Positions 1 to 12,551 of a DNA stretch of 64,000 nt are shown piece by piece. The position numbers and the translations under genes were made by a program. The notes below the pieces were generated by a model. The model was given only the letters and a program-made list of their open reading frames with translations, was not told the origin of the DNA and did not search any database. The DNA is taken from contig CM048853.1 of NCBI GenBank assembly GCA_026545225.1, positions 53,625,255-53,689,254 of the forward strand. The letters are read 5' to 3'. Position 1 is the stretch's first letter; every line of letters begins with the position of its first letter. The stretch comes from Cornus controversa (lineage: Eukaryota > Streptophyta > Magnoliopsida > Cornales > Cornaceae).

Positions 1-13
1 CTTTACATATACC

Positions 14-47
<34 letters not shown>

Positions 48-1850
48 CGAATAATGAGATATAAATAAATTAGAAATTGATAATATAGACTTGAAGAAAA
101 GTTCATTTTGTCTTTATAGAGACTTGAACCATCAACCTTCTACTTTATAAGGTGAGAAAGTACCACTAAATTACTAAAATTTTAAATTAAATTTAAAATA
201 AATATTAAATCTCAATCAATCCATTATACTAATTAGCATATCAATCAAACAGTTCATTCTCCTTTTTTTAAAGTCAAACTCAATGTGATTTATTTTTTAA
301 ATTAAAATTGACGCGAGTTCTCAAGGATTATATAATTTTATTTTGGACCAATCACACCAAAAGAAAAACACACACAATGCCAATATATCACTATATTAAC
401 CACCGTGTCGTCACATATGGTTTATGGGTGGTACCAACCCCACAGATTTTTCTATATATATATTTATTTATTTATTTTAACACAAGTCACATATTACTTG
501 AGAAAAATTTTAAATGTTTCTAGTGTAGTGAACAAAATGGTATAACATACTATTTAAATACTAACATACAGTGATAGTGATATGACCTACTAAAATAAAT
601 GTATTTTTATTTATGTCAAGCATTTAAATTTTTCTCATATTACTGGACCGAATTTAAGTCATATGCATGATTGGGCCTAACAACACTGGGCAGTTATATA
701 TGGTTGATAAGAATTTTTAAGTGTCTTGTGTGAATTGGCCTAACAACAATGTGTCCATTAATATGGTGGATCCTTGTTATAATTTACCGCGTGGCAATGT
801 ATAGCGTAAGTATATTTGATTATGAAGTAAAAAATAAAAGATTAATTATACATGGAGCATGTACCTAAAGCACCCTCAAAATTTATACATGTCGTATATA
901 AAATTGGACCCGTCAATCGATCAATTATTTGGATATGGATTGAATAAAAAAATTAATAATGATCTGAATTTGATAGTCCGTTATCTTAACAAATTAAATA
1001 TGAATTAAGGCTAATTCGATCCGATACTAAATTGATCCGATTAAAATGATATATATATATATATAACTTTTATATTATATATATGTGTGTAAGTTATATA
1101 TATTAGTTATAATTTTTTGTTTGCCCTTATATTTTTTTTATGGACGTGTATTATGTACATAGAGACAAATGATTAAAGTTCATAATTTTGTATTTAATTT
1201 CTTTAATTATTTGTTAATTTGAACAAAAATGTATAATTTACTTTCGAATTGAATTATTGGATCAGATATCCAATAAGCTAAAATATCATATTCGGATTCA
1301 TTAAGCAATAATTCGTAAAATTATCGCATATTATGCTTATCGGATTGACTATCTCTCTCTGCTATTTTCATGAGTAATGCTATCATAGACTCATAAGAGA
1401 ACAGAGCAAATAGTTTCAACACCAATTCATACTTGTCAAATTTGGGAGTTTCAATTCAGTTGGAGACGTATCTCGGATCTCAGAGGTCGTTCTAAACTCG
1501 CGAAGCAACTCAGAGATTACCAGATTCGATTTTAGCAAAATGCCCTGCTCTCACTTTCCCCAAACCACATATCACGACAAAACCTGGTATTTTAGACTTT
1601 TAAGGTTTGGTTTGGTTAGTGGAAAATAGTGAAAATACAATAATTGAACTTTTCACACACACACACACACACGTGTGTGTATATATATTAAGAGTTTCGA
1701 TAACAAAAAAAAAAAAAAAACAAATTTGAAGAAAAATAATTTTTATAATTATCTAACTTTTAGCTAACTTGATCACAAAAATAATAATAATAATAATAAT
1801 ATTAGTTTCTTGGCAAAAGTTATATATATCATATTTGAACTTACAATTTA
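1..1850. other. AT-rich intergenic DNA
   Basis: No open reading frame here looks like a gene. The stretch holds (TA)n runs near 18-44 and 1050-1065, an (AC)n/(GT)n run near 1656-1680, a poly(A) run near 1706 and an (AAT)n run near 1780. A tRNA-derived SINE-like fragment at about 118-190 is listed separately. I see nothing else. Confidence 0.7.
118..190 (-). mobile_element. tRNA-derived SINE-like fragment
   Basis: Read on the minus strand, this contains a box A-like stretch (TTTAGTGGTACTTTCTC) followed about 30 bases later by a box B-like stretch (GGTTGATGGTTCAAGTCTC), the internal RNA polymerase III promoter arrangement of tRNA-derived SINEs. A related arrangement occurs at about 59285-59345. 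It is not an intact tRNA because no acceptor stem can be folded. Ends and target duplication were not found. Confidence 0.35.
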
Positions 1851-1859
1851 TTTTCTTTT

Positions 1860-2776
1860 GGACAATACTCGGGTCCAACCCTAGGTGAACAAATTTGGTT
1901 CACCTAACTGATGTGGCCCAATAAAATTTAGACACGTGTTTATAAATAAATAAATAATAATAAATAAATAAAATCATTTCAATCGGGTAAAATTAAAAAC
2001 ATCCGACCCGAATTTTTTCTTCAATCTGAATCATGATCGTGGCAAAATCTCTTCGCCTCTCTCGGTGGTTGTGGTGCGCCGCCATCTTCCTCCTCTTCTC
2101 TCGCCGCCATCTTCTTCCTCCTCTCTTGCCGCTGCCTCCCTCCTCGACTGCTCGTTGCCTCCTTCCTCCATTGCTGGTTATTAGGATTAAGAAAAGATCC
2201 AATAGAAGTTACCACATAGTATACACATTACTCTTGGCACTTGAAATAATCCATTAGAAGTCAATTCTTTCTTGAAGTTGTTCCTGAACACACCCTTATT
2301 CTTACTATTTGTATATAACAAAGGCACCACAACTTGCGCTGATTATTAAACATGTTTTTAAATTGCAGGAGGTACTTTGGGCATAAACCAACAATCTGTC
2401 CAAATGCTAAAAAACTTTATCGGTTGTTCATGAGCCGTGAAAACATGACATGGGAGGAATTCGCCTCAAGAGTCCGAACTCATCAGATCGGCTTCATGGG
2501 AGAGCCAAATGAGACAAGGCCAGGCAGGGGTGAATTTCACGAAAACCCATCATCCTGCATATGTGAAAAAAGTATTGAGGCCGAGGTTAGGAGGGATTTT
2601 GAAACTGAGGCCACTATTAGCAAAAAATTTGGGTCGGATGTTTTTAATTTTACCCGATTGAAATGGGTTTTTTTTTAAAATTATTTATTTATTTATAAAC
2701 ACGTGTCTAAATTTTAGGGTCACATCAATTAGGTGAACCAAGTTTGTTCACCTATGGTTGGACCCAAGTATTGTCC
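1860..2776. mobile_element. Pack-MULE-like element with long terminal inverted repeats
   Basis: The element opens with GGACAATACTCGGGTCC and closes with the inverse (GGACCCAAGTATTGTCC). The inverted repeats run for roughly 160 bp with few mismatches, ending near the shared ATCCGACCC block. It is flanked by a perfect 9-bp direct repeat TTTTCTTTT at 1851-1859 and 2777-2785, the target duplication size of Mutator-like elements. No transposase is present. The interior (about 2020-2640) is more GC-rich and looks like captured genic DNA, including an intron-exon border. A second member of the same family lies at 26030-26743. Confidence 0.85.
2369..2640 (+). pseudogene. Captured gene fragment inside the Pack-MULE
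   Basis: An open frame follows a good splice acceptor (TTTTTAAATTGCAG, ending at 2368). It encodes a protein-like stretch beginning RYFGHKPTICPNAKKLYRLF and containing TWEEFASRVRTHQIGF, NETRPGRGEFHENPSSCIC and a mixed-charge tail. At about 2630 it runs into the right terminal inverted repeat, where the frame becomes transposon sequence and stops at 2678. Presence of the acceptor and intron-like DNA before it (about 2200-2368) suggests capture of genomic DNA, not cDNA. I do not recognise the parent gene. No start codon with an upstream exon is convincing, so it is called as a fragment. Confidence 0.5.
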
Positions 2777-3649
2777 TTTTCTTTTTATTTTTGAGTAAAA
2801 TAAGTTTATATGTAACTATTTAAAAGAATAGTATAACGTGTATCAAATCAGAATCCAAATTGAATGTTGAAGTGGGATAACGAGGATTCCTCCATTTCAA
2901 TGTGTAGATATTTAAATTTCGTGATGGTCTAATTACCACCTGATTGGTCAAGAAGTCAAAATCTTTTGATCAAGTCAAAGTCTACAAATGCAGATCCGAT
3001 AATGGCCACGTGACAAAATCTCAAGGTTCAAGCTTTCTATGAAAAGTTGACAAATCAAATTCAAATTTGAATTTATTTTCCAACAAAGAGAGAAAATATC
3101 TCTTGATTTTGAAAATTTAGAACCATCATGGAAAGTTTCTAAATTAAACACTCCACCCTTTGACCTATAAATAAAATGTCACTTATCACTTTAAGGACAT
3201 ATACACACAAAAAGAAAGACTACTAAAACTCTCCGACTCTGTAGCTCATTCAAAACTAGAAGTTTTTGAAGACGAAAAATAACAAGCACACCGGATTTGT
3301 ACCATTTTTTTTCAAAAGCCTTCATCGCACTGCTCGAGATCAAGCTTCGTCATTCCTCAATCAAAAATTAGTTCAAGTCTTATTCAATCTTGAAAAGCTT
3401 GGATAAATTTTAACAACTAGTTCAAGTTCAAGCTTTTTTTTTATCAAAGAGATTTAATGAGAGAGAGATTGCTTTATTGTAAAAGAATCAACACAGAGAT
3501 TAATATCTTTTTTATTAAATTAATAAAATTAATTATTTGTGTTAAATTTTGGACACAAGTTTGTGCGTACACAATGCATGAAAGGGTTATCTTTAAATTT
3601 TCATCATGCCAATGGCATGTCCACTCAACTTCCTCTGTATCTCCCAAAA

Positions 3650-3652
<3 letters not shown>

Positions 3653-3716
<64 letters not shown>
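3653..3716. repeat. Compound microsatellite (CT)n(AT)n
   Basis: A run of CT dinucleotides passes directly into a run of TA dinucleotides. Such compound runs are common in plant intergenic DNA and are likely length-variable. Confidence 0.95.
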
Positions 3717-3717
<1 letters not shown>

Positions 3718-5559
3718 AATACACTCCACATATAGCCACAGTAATCAAACTTCATGGATAGCTTGAGAGATAAAAAGAGATAATCGAGAGATAAATCAGA
3801 TGGCGAGCAATTGGAGAACCCCAAATCGATTGTGAGCCACTTTATTCTCTAGTTTATTTTTATCTGTTAAATAATAGCTAAATTATTGTATTTATCTATT
3901 ATATCCGAACACGATTGTTCGATTTTATTAGTTTAATTTTTAAAATTTCCTTCTCTAAATTTTTTTTCATTAGTCTGATATAGATTAGAAAGGTATATGA
4001 TATATGGAGCTTTCATATGATAGTAAATTTATTTTTCTCGGTAGTTCGTTAGTAACTTCTTAGCTCCGTTATCATATAGGTAAAAAAGTATTAATGCATG
4101 GCTAATATTGATTTCTTGTTCAATTTAGTTTTATGTTATTTTACTTGAGTTATAACAACGATGAACTAACATTATAGTCATGAATTTAACATTTATTGTT
4201 TAAAGGTATTGTTTGGGCAATAAACACCACCGGAAAATATAGAAGAATACAAATTAATATGCTAAACAAAAATCAAATAGCAAGTTTTTAATTGATACAA
4301 AAACAAAATAATGTAGACAAATGCTTCTTATACATATATATTAGATATTTATTATAATTATTTGTTTAAAACAACAATGATTATTGTTCAAAGCTCCGAA
4401 ACAATGATTAGTGTTTTTAGGTAGGATTGTTAAAGACAACATAGTTTATATGTATCAATATGCAAAATAATTGAATTAAGTATGATTGAGTTTTAGAATA
4501 ATGTTTAATTCTTATCTTTTTATTAGCACATAACTCCTCTAAACAAAAAGAACATCACAAATTCATTAATTCGACCACAACGATTCACGTTCATGCAAAC
4601 AAATGAACAGTAAAAAAGATGAAAATTAATATAAGTTTAATGCCACAAACAATAGTGCCTACCAAGATCATGTTTTTGTTTTGGTGCAACTTTTTTATCA
4701 TTTACTTGGAATCACAACTCAAAATTACTAACATAATTACTCACCATTTAAGAAGGATTAAGTCATCAAGTGGCATGTTTAAAGTAAAAAAAAAAAAAAA
4801 ATTATAATATCTTTTTCAAAAATATGGTTAAGATAATAAATTGGCGAACAAAAATCATAGAAACCTCAATCTACCGCCACTGTGGTAAGAAAAAAAAGGG
4901 CAAAGTAGACACGTACCTACAAAACTCTTACTGTAGTAAATTGTAGTAAGAAGATAGACCTTCAAAACATGGATGAAACTATACGTAACTATTAGTTATT
5001 TAAAAAGATACTCTTGTTTAATTTTGAAAAGTTTTGCTACAATGTTTGATTGTTTAGAATTGCGATTTGTTACAAATGAAACACTATGGGGTCTATGAAG
5101 CGCTGTTTGAGGTCTATGAAAGATTTTGGGGTCTATAAAGTTGTATAGAAATTATATGTAAATTTAATAGTAATATAAGATATAGAATATATTATATACA
5201 TATATAAATAAAAAGATAGAAATTCTATGTATCATATAAAGAATTTAACTCTTTTAAAAACTAATGCTCCATGGTTACCATTTAGTCTACATATACAAAT
5301 TATATGCAAATGCTACTAAAGTATATTATTTATAAATGCCAGATTTTATGCTTTAAGTCACAAATTTAATTGATCCAAAAATGAGAAAAAATAAATGTAA
5401 AAAAAAATTATAAGCATGCACATAAAATATATAGCATAAGCTATTGATTTTAAATTGTACCTTGAAGCATACATTAATCACAAAATTCAAAAGAAACCAG
5501 ACGTCCCAAAGACATCAATTTTGTAGACATTGGCTGAGTTTTTATTCTACTAAAATTTC

Positions 5560-6480
5560 ACATTCGGAAAAGTTTTTCCATGCTAATAGATACAAAATCC
5601 AAACTTAAAATTAATCCGCAAATAAGAACCCTCCTTGAATGCGAATTTAATTGGTGTAACCTGTTGTAAAAGAAAATAACAATCGATAAGTAGAAGCTTG
5701 ATGTAAACGCAAAAAATATATAACATAAAAAAACATAATTGAAGAAGAAAGAAACTTAAATAGTGCCGAATAGAGAGAGAGAGAGAAAACTATTGATTTT
5801 AATTTTTTAAATTGTACAATATGAACACATACAGAGAGAGAGAGAGAGAGAGAGAGAGTTTCAAATACACATTAATCAAAAAAATTAAAAGAAACCCCTC
5901 CCAAAGACATCGGTCTTGTAGATATTGATTGAGTTTTTGTTTTGCTAAAGCTTCACATTTGATTTATTTTTCAATGCTAACAAATACAAAAATTAATACA
6001 AAGATAAGAACCTTCCTTGAATGTGAATTTGGTGTAATCTGTTGTAAAATAAAATAACCATTGATAAGTAGAAGTTTCATGTAAACACATAAAATATATA
6101 ACATAAAGAAAAAGTGTAATTGAAAAAGAAAGAAACAAAAATAATGCATAATAGAGAGAGAAAATATAAACACGTAAAATATATAGCACAAAGAAAAAGC
6201 ATAAGTAATCTCCTTGAATGCGAATGTGTCATATGATGCAAAAGAAAATAATCACGAATAAGTAGAAGCTTTATAAAATATATAGCAAAGAAAAATCATA
6301 ATTGAAGAAGAAATAAACTAAAATAATGCCTAATAGAGAGAAACTATAAACATATAAAATATATAACACAAAGAAAAAACATAATTAAACTTCATGAAAA
6401 TAATCACGGATAAGTAGAAGTTTTTATGTAAGAAGACAAAATATATAGCATAAAGAAAAAAACACAATTGAAAAAGAAAG
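5560..6480. repeat. Imperfect tandem repeats with GA tracts
   Basis: A unit containing 'aagtagaagctt...aaaatatatag/aaca...aaagaaaaa...cataattgaa(g/a)aagaaagaaact...aatgcc(t/g)aatagagag' recurs at about 5690, 6065, 6260 and 6415 with variable length and internal deletions. The arrangement is that of a decayed tandem or segmental repeat. No coding content. Confidence 0.6.
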
Positions 6481-6726
6481 AAACTGATACCAACTCAATA
6501 CTGTGAGAGTCAAAACGTTTCAAAAGACTAACCCTTCGCCCATTAAAAAGTTGTCACGGACTCCATCGGGTTAATCTAAAAAGATAACAATAGAAGCAAA
6601 TAGTTTTCAACAATAGATAATACCTTCAATCAATACTATGCACCATGAATAGTTGAATGAGCATGCAAATTCATATATCTAATGTTGGGTGGCATGCAAA
6701 TTCATATATCTAGGTAAGCTAAGATA

Positions 6727-6950
6727 TCTTTTTTATTTGTCATTAGAATTATAAATACAATAGAATTACAGGTTATTTTTATTTGGTAACTTTTTTTTTA
6801 TATTTTTTTAAGGAAGGAATATAGAATCAAAAAGGGAATAGAATTTTTATTTGTTATTAGAATTATAAATTCAATAGAATTAGAAGTTATTTTTATTTGG
6901 TAACTTTTTATTTTTATTTTTTATTTTTTTTAAGGAAGGAATATAGAATC
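6727..6950. repeat. Direct repeat, about 115-bp period
   Basis: Two adjacent copies share 'attagaattataaat.caatagaatta.a.gttatttttatttggtaac' and a following A-rich stretch ending 'aaggaaggaatatagaatca'. The second starts near 6844. Confidence 0.7.
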
Positions 6951-8079
6951 AGAAAGAGAATATAATTGGAAGGAGAGAGACTGGGGAAGGAATTTTGCTT
7001 ATATAGAACTTTCTCTATACAATAATTTAGGACTCATAATTTGTTTAGGTTATATTTCTATTTTTCTTAATTAAAAAATTAAAAATAATTGAAAACTCTT
7101 TGTACTTTTAATAATAATAGTATAAATACATGAAATAAAAAAATTAAACAATTTATTTACCTTAAAGTAATTACCTTGAATTGGCTACCAAATGGAAAAA
7201 GTGAAAAGAAAGAATTTTGTTATATTTTATATATATTTTCTATAATTGTTTTGTGGTTTTGGTTTTACAATTATGTTATGTAGGAATTCGAAAAAAGGGA
7301 AAATAAAGAATTTTGTTATATTTGATCTTCTTTTTTTTTTTCAATTATGCAAGAACTTTTAACATAAACATGAGCAATTACCCAAATAAGACATATCACA
7401 CGATCCAAATCATGCATGACAGTGAATTTCTAGCACAATCACATCTTCACATATAGAAAGTAAAAACATAAATTCAATGATTCACAATAGAATTACCTAT
7501 TTAATGCCTATTATGGAATGAATATTAACTCGCTTCAAGCCTCCAACTCCGGATCAATAACACTTCTGATCAAAACTCGAAATATATAAAATCAATTGCA
7601 AGAACAATTTTCCCTATTTCAAAATTTTCACGTGAGGGAATCCAAAACCTAAATTGAGATACTCAAATCCGAAGAATGGGACATTGTCATAAGCATTAAA
7701 AAGAAAAAAAAAAGATAAAGATAAATATCAGTGACTTCAATCGAAACCTAATCAAACATCAAATAGTGAAATTCTCAAACTAAAAATAATTATCAATAAT
7801 TTACCAAGAATATTATCCATAACAAAGTGATGTATTCATAATCGCATGAAGTAAAAGAAATAGCAAGAAAAGACAGAAATTTGAGAGAAAATTAAAGAAA
7901 ATAAATAATAAAAAAAAGAGAGAAAAAGAAAAGAAACTCACATGAGAGTTAATGTGAGCCGAGAGGAAACCGAATTGGAATGTATGTTGATGAGAGCCGA
8001 GAAGAAGAATCGCCGATGAGAGCCGGGTTGATGAGAGTGCAGAGGAAGAATCTGAGAGTTATGTTTGAGATTTTAGGAG

Positions 8080-8545
8080 TTTTAGGATTTTGTTTAGGTT
8101 ATAATTATATTTTTTATTTAAAAATAAATAAATAATGTAGTGAAACTAAAAAGGGTAACGGTTTTGTCTAAGTAATAATTCTATTTTTTTAATTTAAAAA
8201 TAAAAAAAAATATTGTACTGAAAATAAAAAAACTCCTTTGTACTTTTAATAGTAGTATTGCTTGGGAAAGAGTTTTGCTTGGGTAATTTTATTTTATTTT
8301 AATTTAAAAATAAAAAAGGAAGGGGTATTACTTTTTTAAATTTAGAAATAAAAAGAAAGGGTTTTGCTTGAGAAAGGGTTTTGCTTGGGTAACTCTATTT
8401 TTTTAATTTCAAAATAAAAAAAGAAATGATTTTTTTTATTTCAAAATAAAAAAGGAAAGGGTTTTGCTTGGGTAATTCTATTTTTTTAATTTAAAAATAA
8501 AAAAATAGTGTACTGAAACTAAAAAACCCCTTTGTACTTGTAATA
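8080..8545. repeat. Low-complexity repeated block
   Basis: The phrase 'gggttttgcttgggtaa.tctatttttttaattt' followed by an A-rich tail occurs several times (about 8157, 8264, 8360, 8457). This looks like repeated slippage or local duplication in AT-rich DNA. Confidence 0.55.
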
Positions 8546-8639
8546 GTATAGTATAGATTATATAAAATATAAGAAATTAAAATGCAAAAATTTCCTATCT
8601 TTTCTAATGTTTTTTACAATGACTCACTTGCTTGGAGGG

Positions 8640-8985
8640 TTTTAAAAATATTTTTGTTTTATTATAAAATGACCCTTATTTTCTAACATATAAAATTTTT
8701 AATATTACAATCTCAACCCCACTTTATAGAACAAAAAATTACTAATTTGTCCCAAAAACTATCCTAAATGTATCCAAAACGTATCCCAGCTTATTCTAGA
8801 CGTATCCTAAAATGTATCACCGCGTATCCTATACGTATCCTACATTCAAAAAATAATTTAAAATAATTTGATACTTTTTCGGAGTATTAGACACGTATCC
8901 GGTCGTATCCTGACTCTATTTGTATCGAATATACGTCTGATACGACCACGAGAGTTTTTTCGGAGTATCCGTGCTTCCTAGTTTG
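8640..8985 (+). repeat. Dispersed repeat copy 1 (partner at 49610-49930)
   Basis: It shares a series of 'gtatcc' motifs and the end block 'TTTTTCGGAGTATCC.TGCTTCCTAG' with 49610-49930, in the same orientation, plus weaker similarity upstream ('tttttaatattacaat...acaaatttgtc'). The shared right end suggests copies of one non-coding mobile element. Confidence 0.65.
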
Positions 8986-9153
8986 TAAGTGAGTTAGTAG
9001 AGTGATGGAGATGTCTTGTATTATCCAATATTGTTGGTGACTGTTTGGATATATTAATTAGCCTCAACTCAAAATAGATTAGGGAACACCTGATACAAAT
9101 AAGATGACAAGAAGCAACTACTTTGGCATTAAACATATGACATATAAAAACTA

Positions 9154-10911
9154 GGGTTAAACACAATGACCTCTCCTGAAGTTTGACCTAATTATATTCA
9201 GATGAAATTTTTTAAAATTCTTGCATTGTGTTTCCCTAACGTTTGCACACTTATTACTAATAACCCCTTCCGTCCAAAAAATCGTTATCTCAATCCATGA
9301 AAATGCATGATCTGACCAAAATACCTCCATCCGTGTGAAGTTACTTTGCTAACATGCGTAATGGTATTTATTTACAAAAATACCTTATTTTTTTGAGACA
9401 AAATTGCCCTTAAATATAATGAAATGAAATAAAATAAACCAAATTGAAGACAAATGAACATAAAAATTTCTCTCTCTATAGCATAACGCGCGCGCGCACA
9501 CACACATATATATTTACTGATGGCCACAAAGAATTGGATACAGACCCATTTTAAATATGATTCGTAGCTCCAAATACCTTTTTGTTTCCTTTTTATACAT
9601 TGTGAGTGGTAGTGTCGCATAATCTAATTCGTGTTTTTCTTTATGTCTTCATATTTCTACTTGTTCATGAATTTTATTAAACAATGAAAACCATGGCCAC
9701 TGGTTCTCGGTCTTTGTTGCTTCGTGTCCTAAAACTATTTGGTGTATGTTGTTTCCCATTAAATAGAACCATTTTCATCTCTCTCAATACAACATATACA
9801 TCAGGATAAAAAAGAATACAACATAAACATATATATATATAGATTTACGGTTTGTCAATACAACATATTACAGCTTAAGATTTCCATCTCTCTCAATACA
9901 ACATATACAATCTCTTAATATAACATATACATATATATAGTATATTTATATATAGATTTACATATTAAGATGGGTCTGTTTACAGAACCATTTGAATCAA
10001 CATCTCTTTGGACAACAAATATATATATATATATATAAATTTATAGAGACCCATTTGAATCTCCATCTCAAATAATTCCTAAATGGATTTGTCCTAAAAA
10101 CTTAAGTTCAACAACAAACATTAATTTATGCGAACTCTTCTCGCTCTAATTTAAGGTTTCTATTTATATCCTCCTCTCCCATGTGTAGATCAAAGAAGAT
10201 TATAGATGTATTTGAGCCAAACCACTCAGAACTCTTGAATCTCAACCACCATTAGACCGTCACAGACCTTAAGACGAAGCTCTGAGAACTATCGATCTCA
10301 TAAATCATCTTCTGACCTTTCAACGAGCCTAACTACACCACTGGTTCGAGCTACAAGGAATCATAGCGAACTTCGATTTCAAGTTGAACATTGCTATCAA
10401 GTCTGCGAGAATCGTTACCAGAAAATGCTTACATATATGAGTTCTCTGAGATTTGTTCTACAACCAAAACTTCTTGGCCAAACGGTTCGCTTCCTCTTAC
10501 TTCTCCGGTGCATGATTTACGACAAGGAAGTGATTGTATATCAGAGGAACTCTGCCGCCATGGGGCTATGGTAGAGCTCTGTGAATGCCTGTCTCTGATA
10601 TGCAAGAGCCACCATAGGAGCTTGAGAATTTTTTAGGGTTCAAACGAAGAACAAAGAAGAAGATTGGTCAATATGGAAATATTCGATTTGGGTGATGTTT
10701 GGGACATAAGATGGGCAATTTGGTCATTTCAAATGAGCTGATATTTTGGCTTTTTAATATTAAAATATTAGGGATATTGAGGTAAAATCATTACAAAAAT
10801 TAACGTATGTTAGGCTGATTCTGTTAGAGGAGAGGTGAGTGCAAAATTTTTAAAAAGTTTTATCCGAATGTAATTAGATCAAATCTCAAGGGAGGTCGTT
10901 ATATTTAACCC
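9154..10911. mobile_element. MULE-like non-autonomous element with perfect 9-bp target duplication
   Basis: Left end GGGTTAAACACAATGACC and right end GGTCGTTATATTTAACCC are inverted copies. The inverted repeat continues inward with CTCCTGAAGTTTGACCTAAT paired against ATTAGATCAAATCTCAAGGG, and with a TTTTTAAAA stretch. A perfect 9-bp direct repeat TAAAAACTA flanks it (9145-9153 and 10912-10920). There is no transposase. The inner segment (about 10130-10660) is less AT-rich than the rest and may be captured genic DNA; an 81-codon open frame at 10391-10636 has no recognisable domain. Confidence 0.8.
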
Positions 10912-11214
10912 TAAAAACTATGATCCAAGTGCTAATAAAATATGGGTTTCAATTCAAACACCTAGGGTCGTTCACTAATGAAAAACATTTCCTGTTTTTT
11001 ATTGTCAACCCTCAAAAAATAGAAACAAAAACAAAAAATTTGTTTAGTAATATGTTTTTGTTTTTCGATGGTAGAAAACGTTTTTCATTTTTGTGAAGAA
11101 AAGAGAAAACATAAAAAAAATGTTTCTTCTGTTTTTGGCACTGTAGCTCAAAAACTTTTTTTGTATTATTACTACAGGGGCATTGTTGATTCCAAATAAA
11201 ATTCATGCTACGTA

Positions 11215-12055
11215 TTATTTGTATTATTTAAGTACATATTAAATTGTATTAAAAAATATTTTTAATATATAACATATTATATAATAGTTTAAATAATTTT
11301 TTGAGACAAAAATGTTTATGATTTATTATATATTTTTTTATTTAATATTAATAAATTATTATGCAATAGATATTTCATAATATTATATACCATATTTATA
11401 TTATATTATATGTACATTTTATATTATAATTAATTTATAATGTTATAATATATTATATATGTTATTATTTAATATTATTTATTTATTATAATATATTATA
11501 TGTAAATATTATATTATAATTAGTTTATAATATTACTACATATAAGATATTATATAATATTATTTATTTATTATTATATACTATATGAAATATTATATTA
11601 TAATTAATTTATAATATTATAATATATTATATATATTATTACATATAAGATATTATTTAATATTTTTTATTATATACTATATGAAATATTATATTATAAT
11701 TAATTTATAATGTTATAATATATTATATATGTTATTACATATATGATATTATTTAATATTTTTCATTTATTATATATGTGCATATTATATTATAATTAAT
11801 TTATAATATTACTACATATAAGATATTATTTAATATTCTTTATTTATTATTATATACCATATGGAAGACTATATTATATTAATTTATAATATATTATATA
11901 TATGATTACATATGAGATATTATTTATTATTATATAGTATATGAAATATTATATTATAATTCATTTTTAATATTATAATATATTATATATATTATTACAT
12001 ATAAGATATTATTTAATATTTAATATTTATTATTATATACTATATGTTAAATGTA
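11215..12055. repeat. AT-rich tandem repeat block
   Basis: The block consists almost only of A and T. A unit of roughly 100-120 bp ('tattatatactatatgaaatattatattataattaatttataat...attattacatataagatatt') is repeated about six or seven times with variation. Many sub-segments are self-complementary, so it could form hairpins. Confidence 0.8.
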
Positions 12056-12107
12056 TTATCCATCACATACTAAAGTTTTGCATAAATTAGATGTATTTTA
12101 TTAGGAT

Positions 12108-12250
12108 AATGATTTGTAGAGTGAAAGTTATCATCGAATGTGTAGTGAAGAGGGTGTCTCGATTGTGAAAGTGTGGGTCTCACTTGCTCAATGAGAGTGA
12201 TTAACTTTTTCAATTCGGTGATAACTTTCACTATGCCTATCATTACTCAT
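12108..12250. mobile_element. Small MITE-like hairpin
   Basis: Left arm AATGATTTGTAGAGTGAAAG-TTATCATCGAAT pairs with right arm ATTCGGTGATAACTTTCAC-TATGCCTATCATT over about 140 bp total. A target duplication is not clear. Confidence 0.5.
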
Positions 12251-12551
12251 TTTATTATCATGTATTACATATTATTAAAATTTATAAAATCATTAAATTA
12301 TATACACTATATATATTTTAAAGTTTTTTTATATCAACAGATGAATTAAAAATAAAATAAAAAATTAATAAAAATTAAGACTATAAAAAGGAAAAATAAT
12401 ATGTTACTAAACATTCTTATTTGTTTTTAAAATTGTGACAACAATAAGTATTAATAAACACCATTTATGTTTTCTAATTTTATTAAAAAAAAAAAAAATA
12501 TTTACTTTTTTAAAACTGCAAAACAGAAAACAAAAGTTACTAAACACAACC

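Larger units (their letters stand above)
2786..9144. other. Gene-free AT-rich DNA with microsatellites and local repeats
   Basis: No coding gene is supported. It contains an adjacent (CT)n-(TA)n microsatellite at 3653-3716, (GA)n runs at about 5773-5787 and 5833-5859, imperfect tandem repeats at 5560-6480, a direct repeat at 6727-6950, a low-complexity repeated block at 8080-8540, and a copy of a dispersed repeat at 8640-8985. The short open frames here are simple-sequence translations. Confidence 0.7.
10966..12551. mobile_element. Probable inverted-repeat element carrying an AT-rich satellite core
   Basis: The left part (GGGTCGTTCACTAATG...TTTGTTTAGTAATATG) and the right part, read inverted (GGGTTGTGTTTAGTAAC...TTTTCTGTTTT), are loosely similar and enclose the repeats at 11.2-12.1 kb. 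I found no convincing target duplication, so borders are tentative. Confidence 0.35.

Noticed and set aside
3474..3824. 116-codon minus-strand frame with IYIYIY and RERERE runs
   Set aside because: It is a translation of the (CT)n(AT)n microsatellite.
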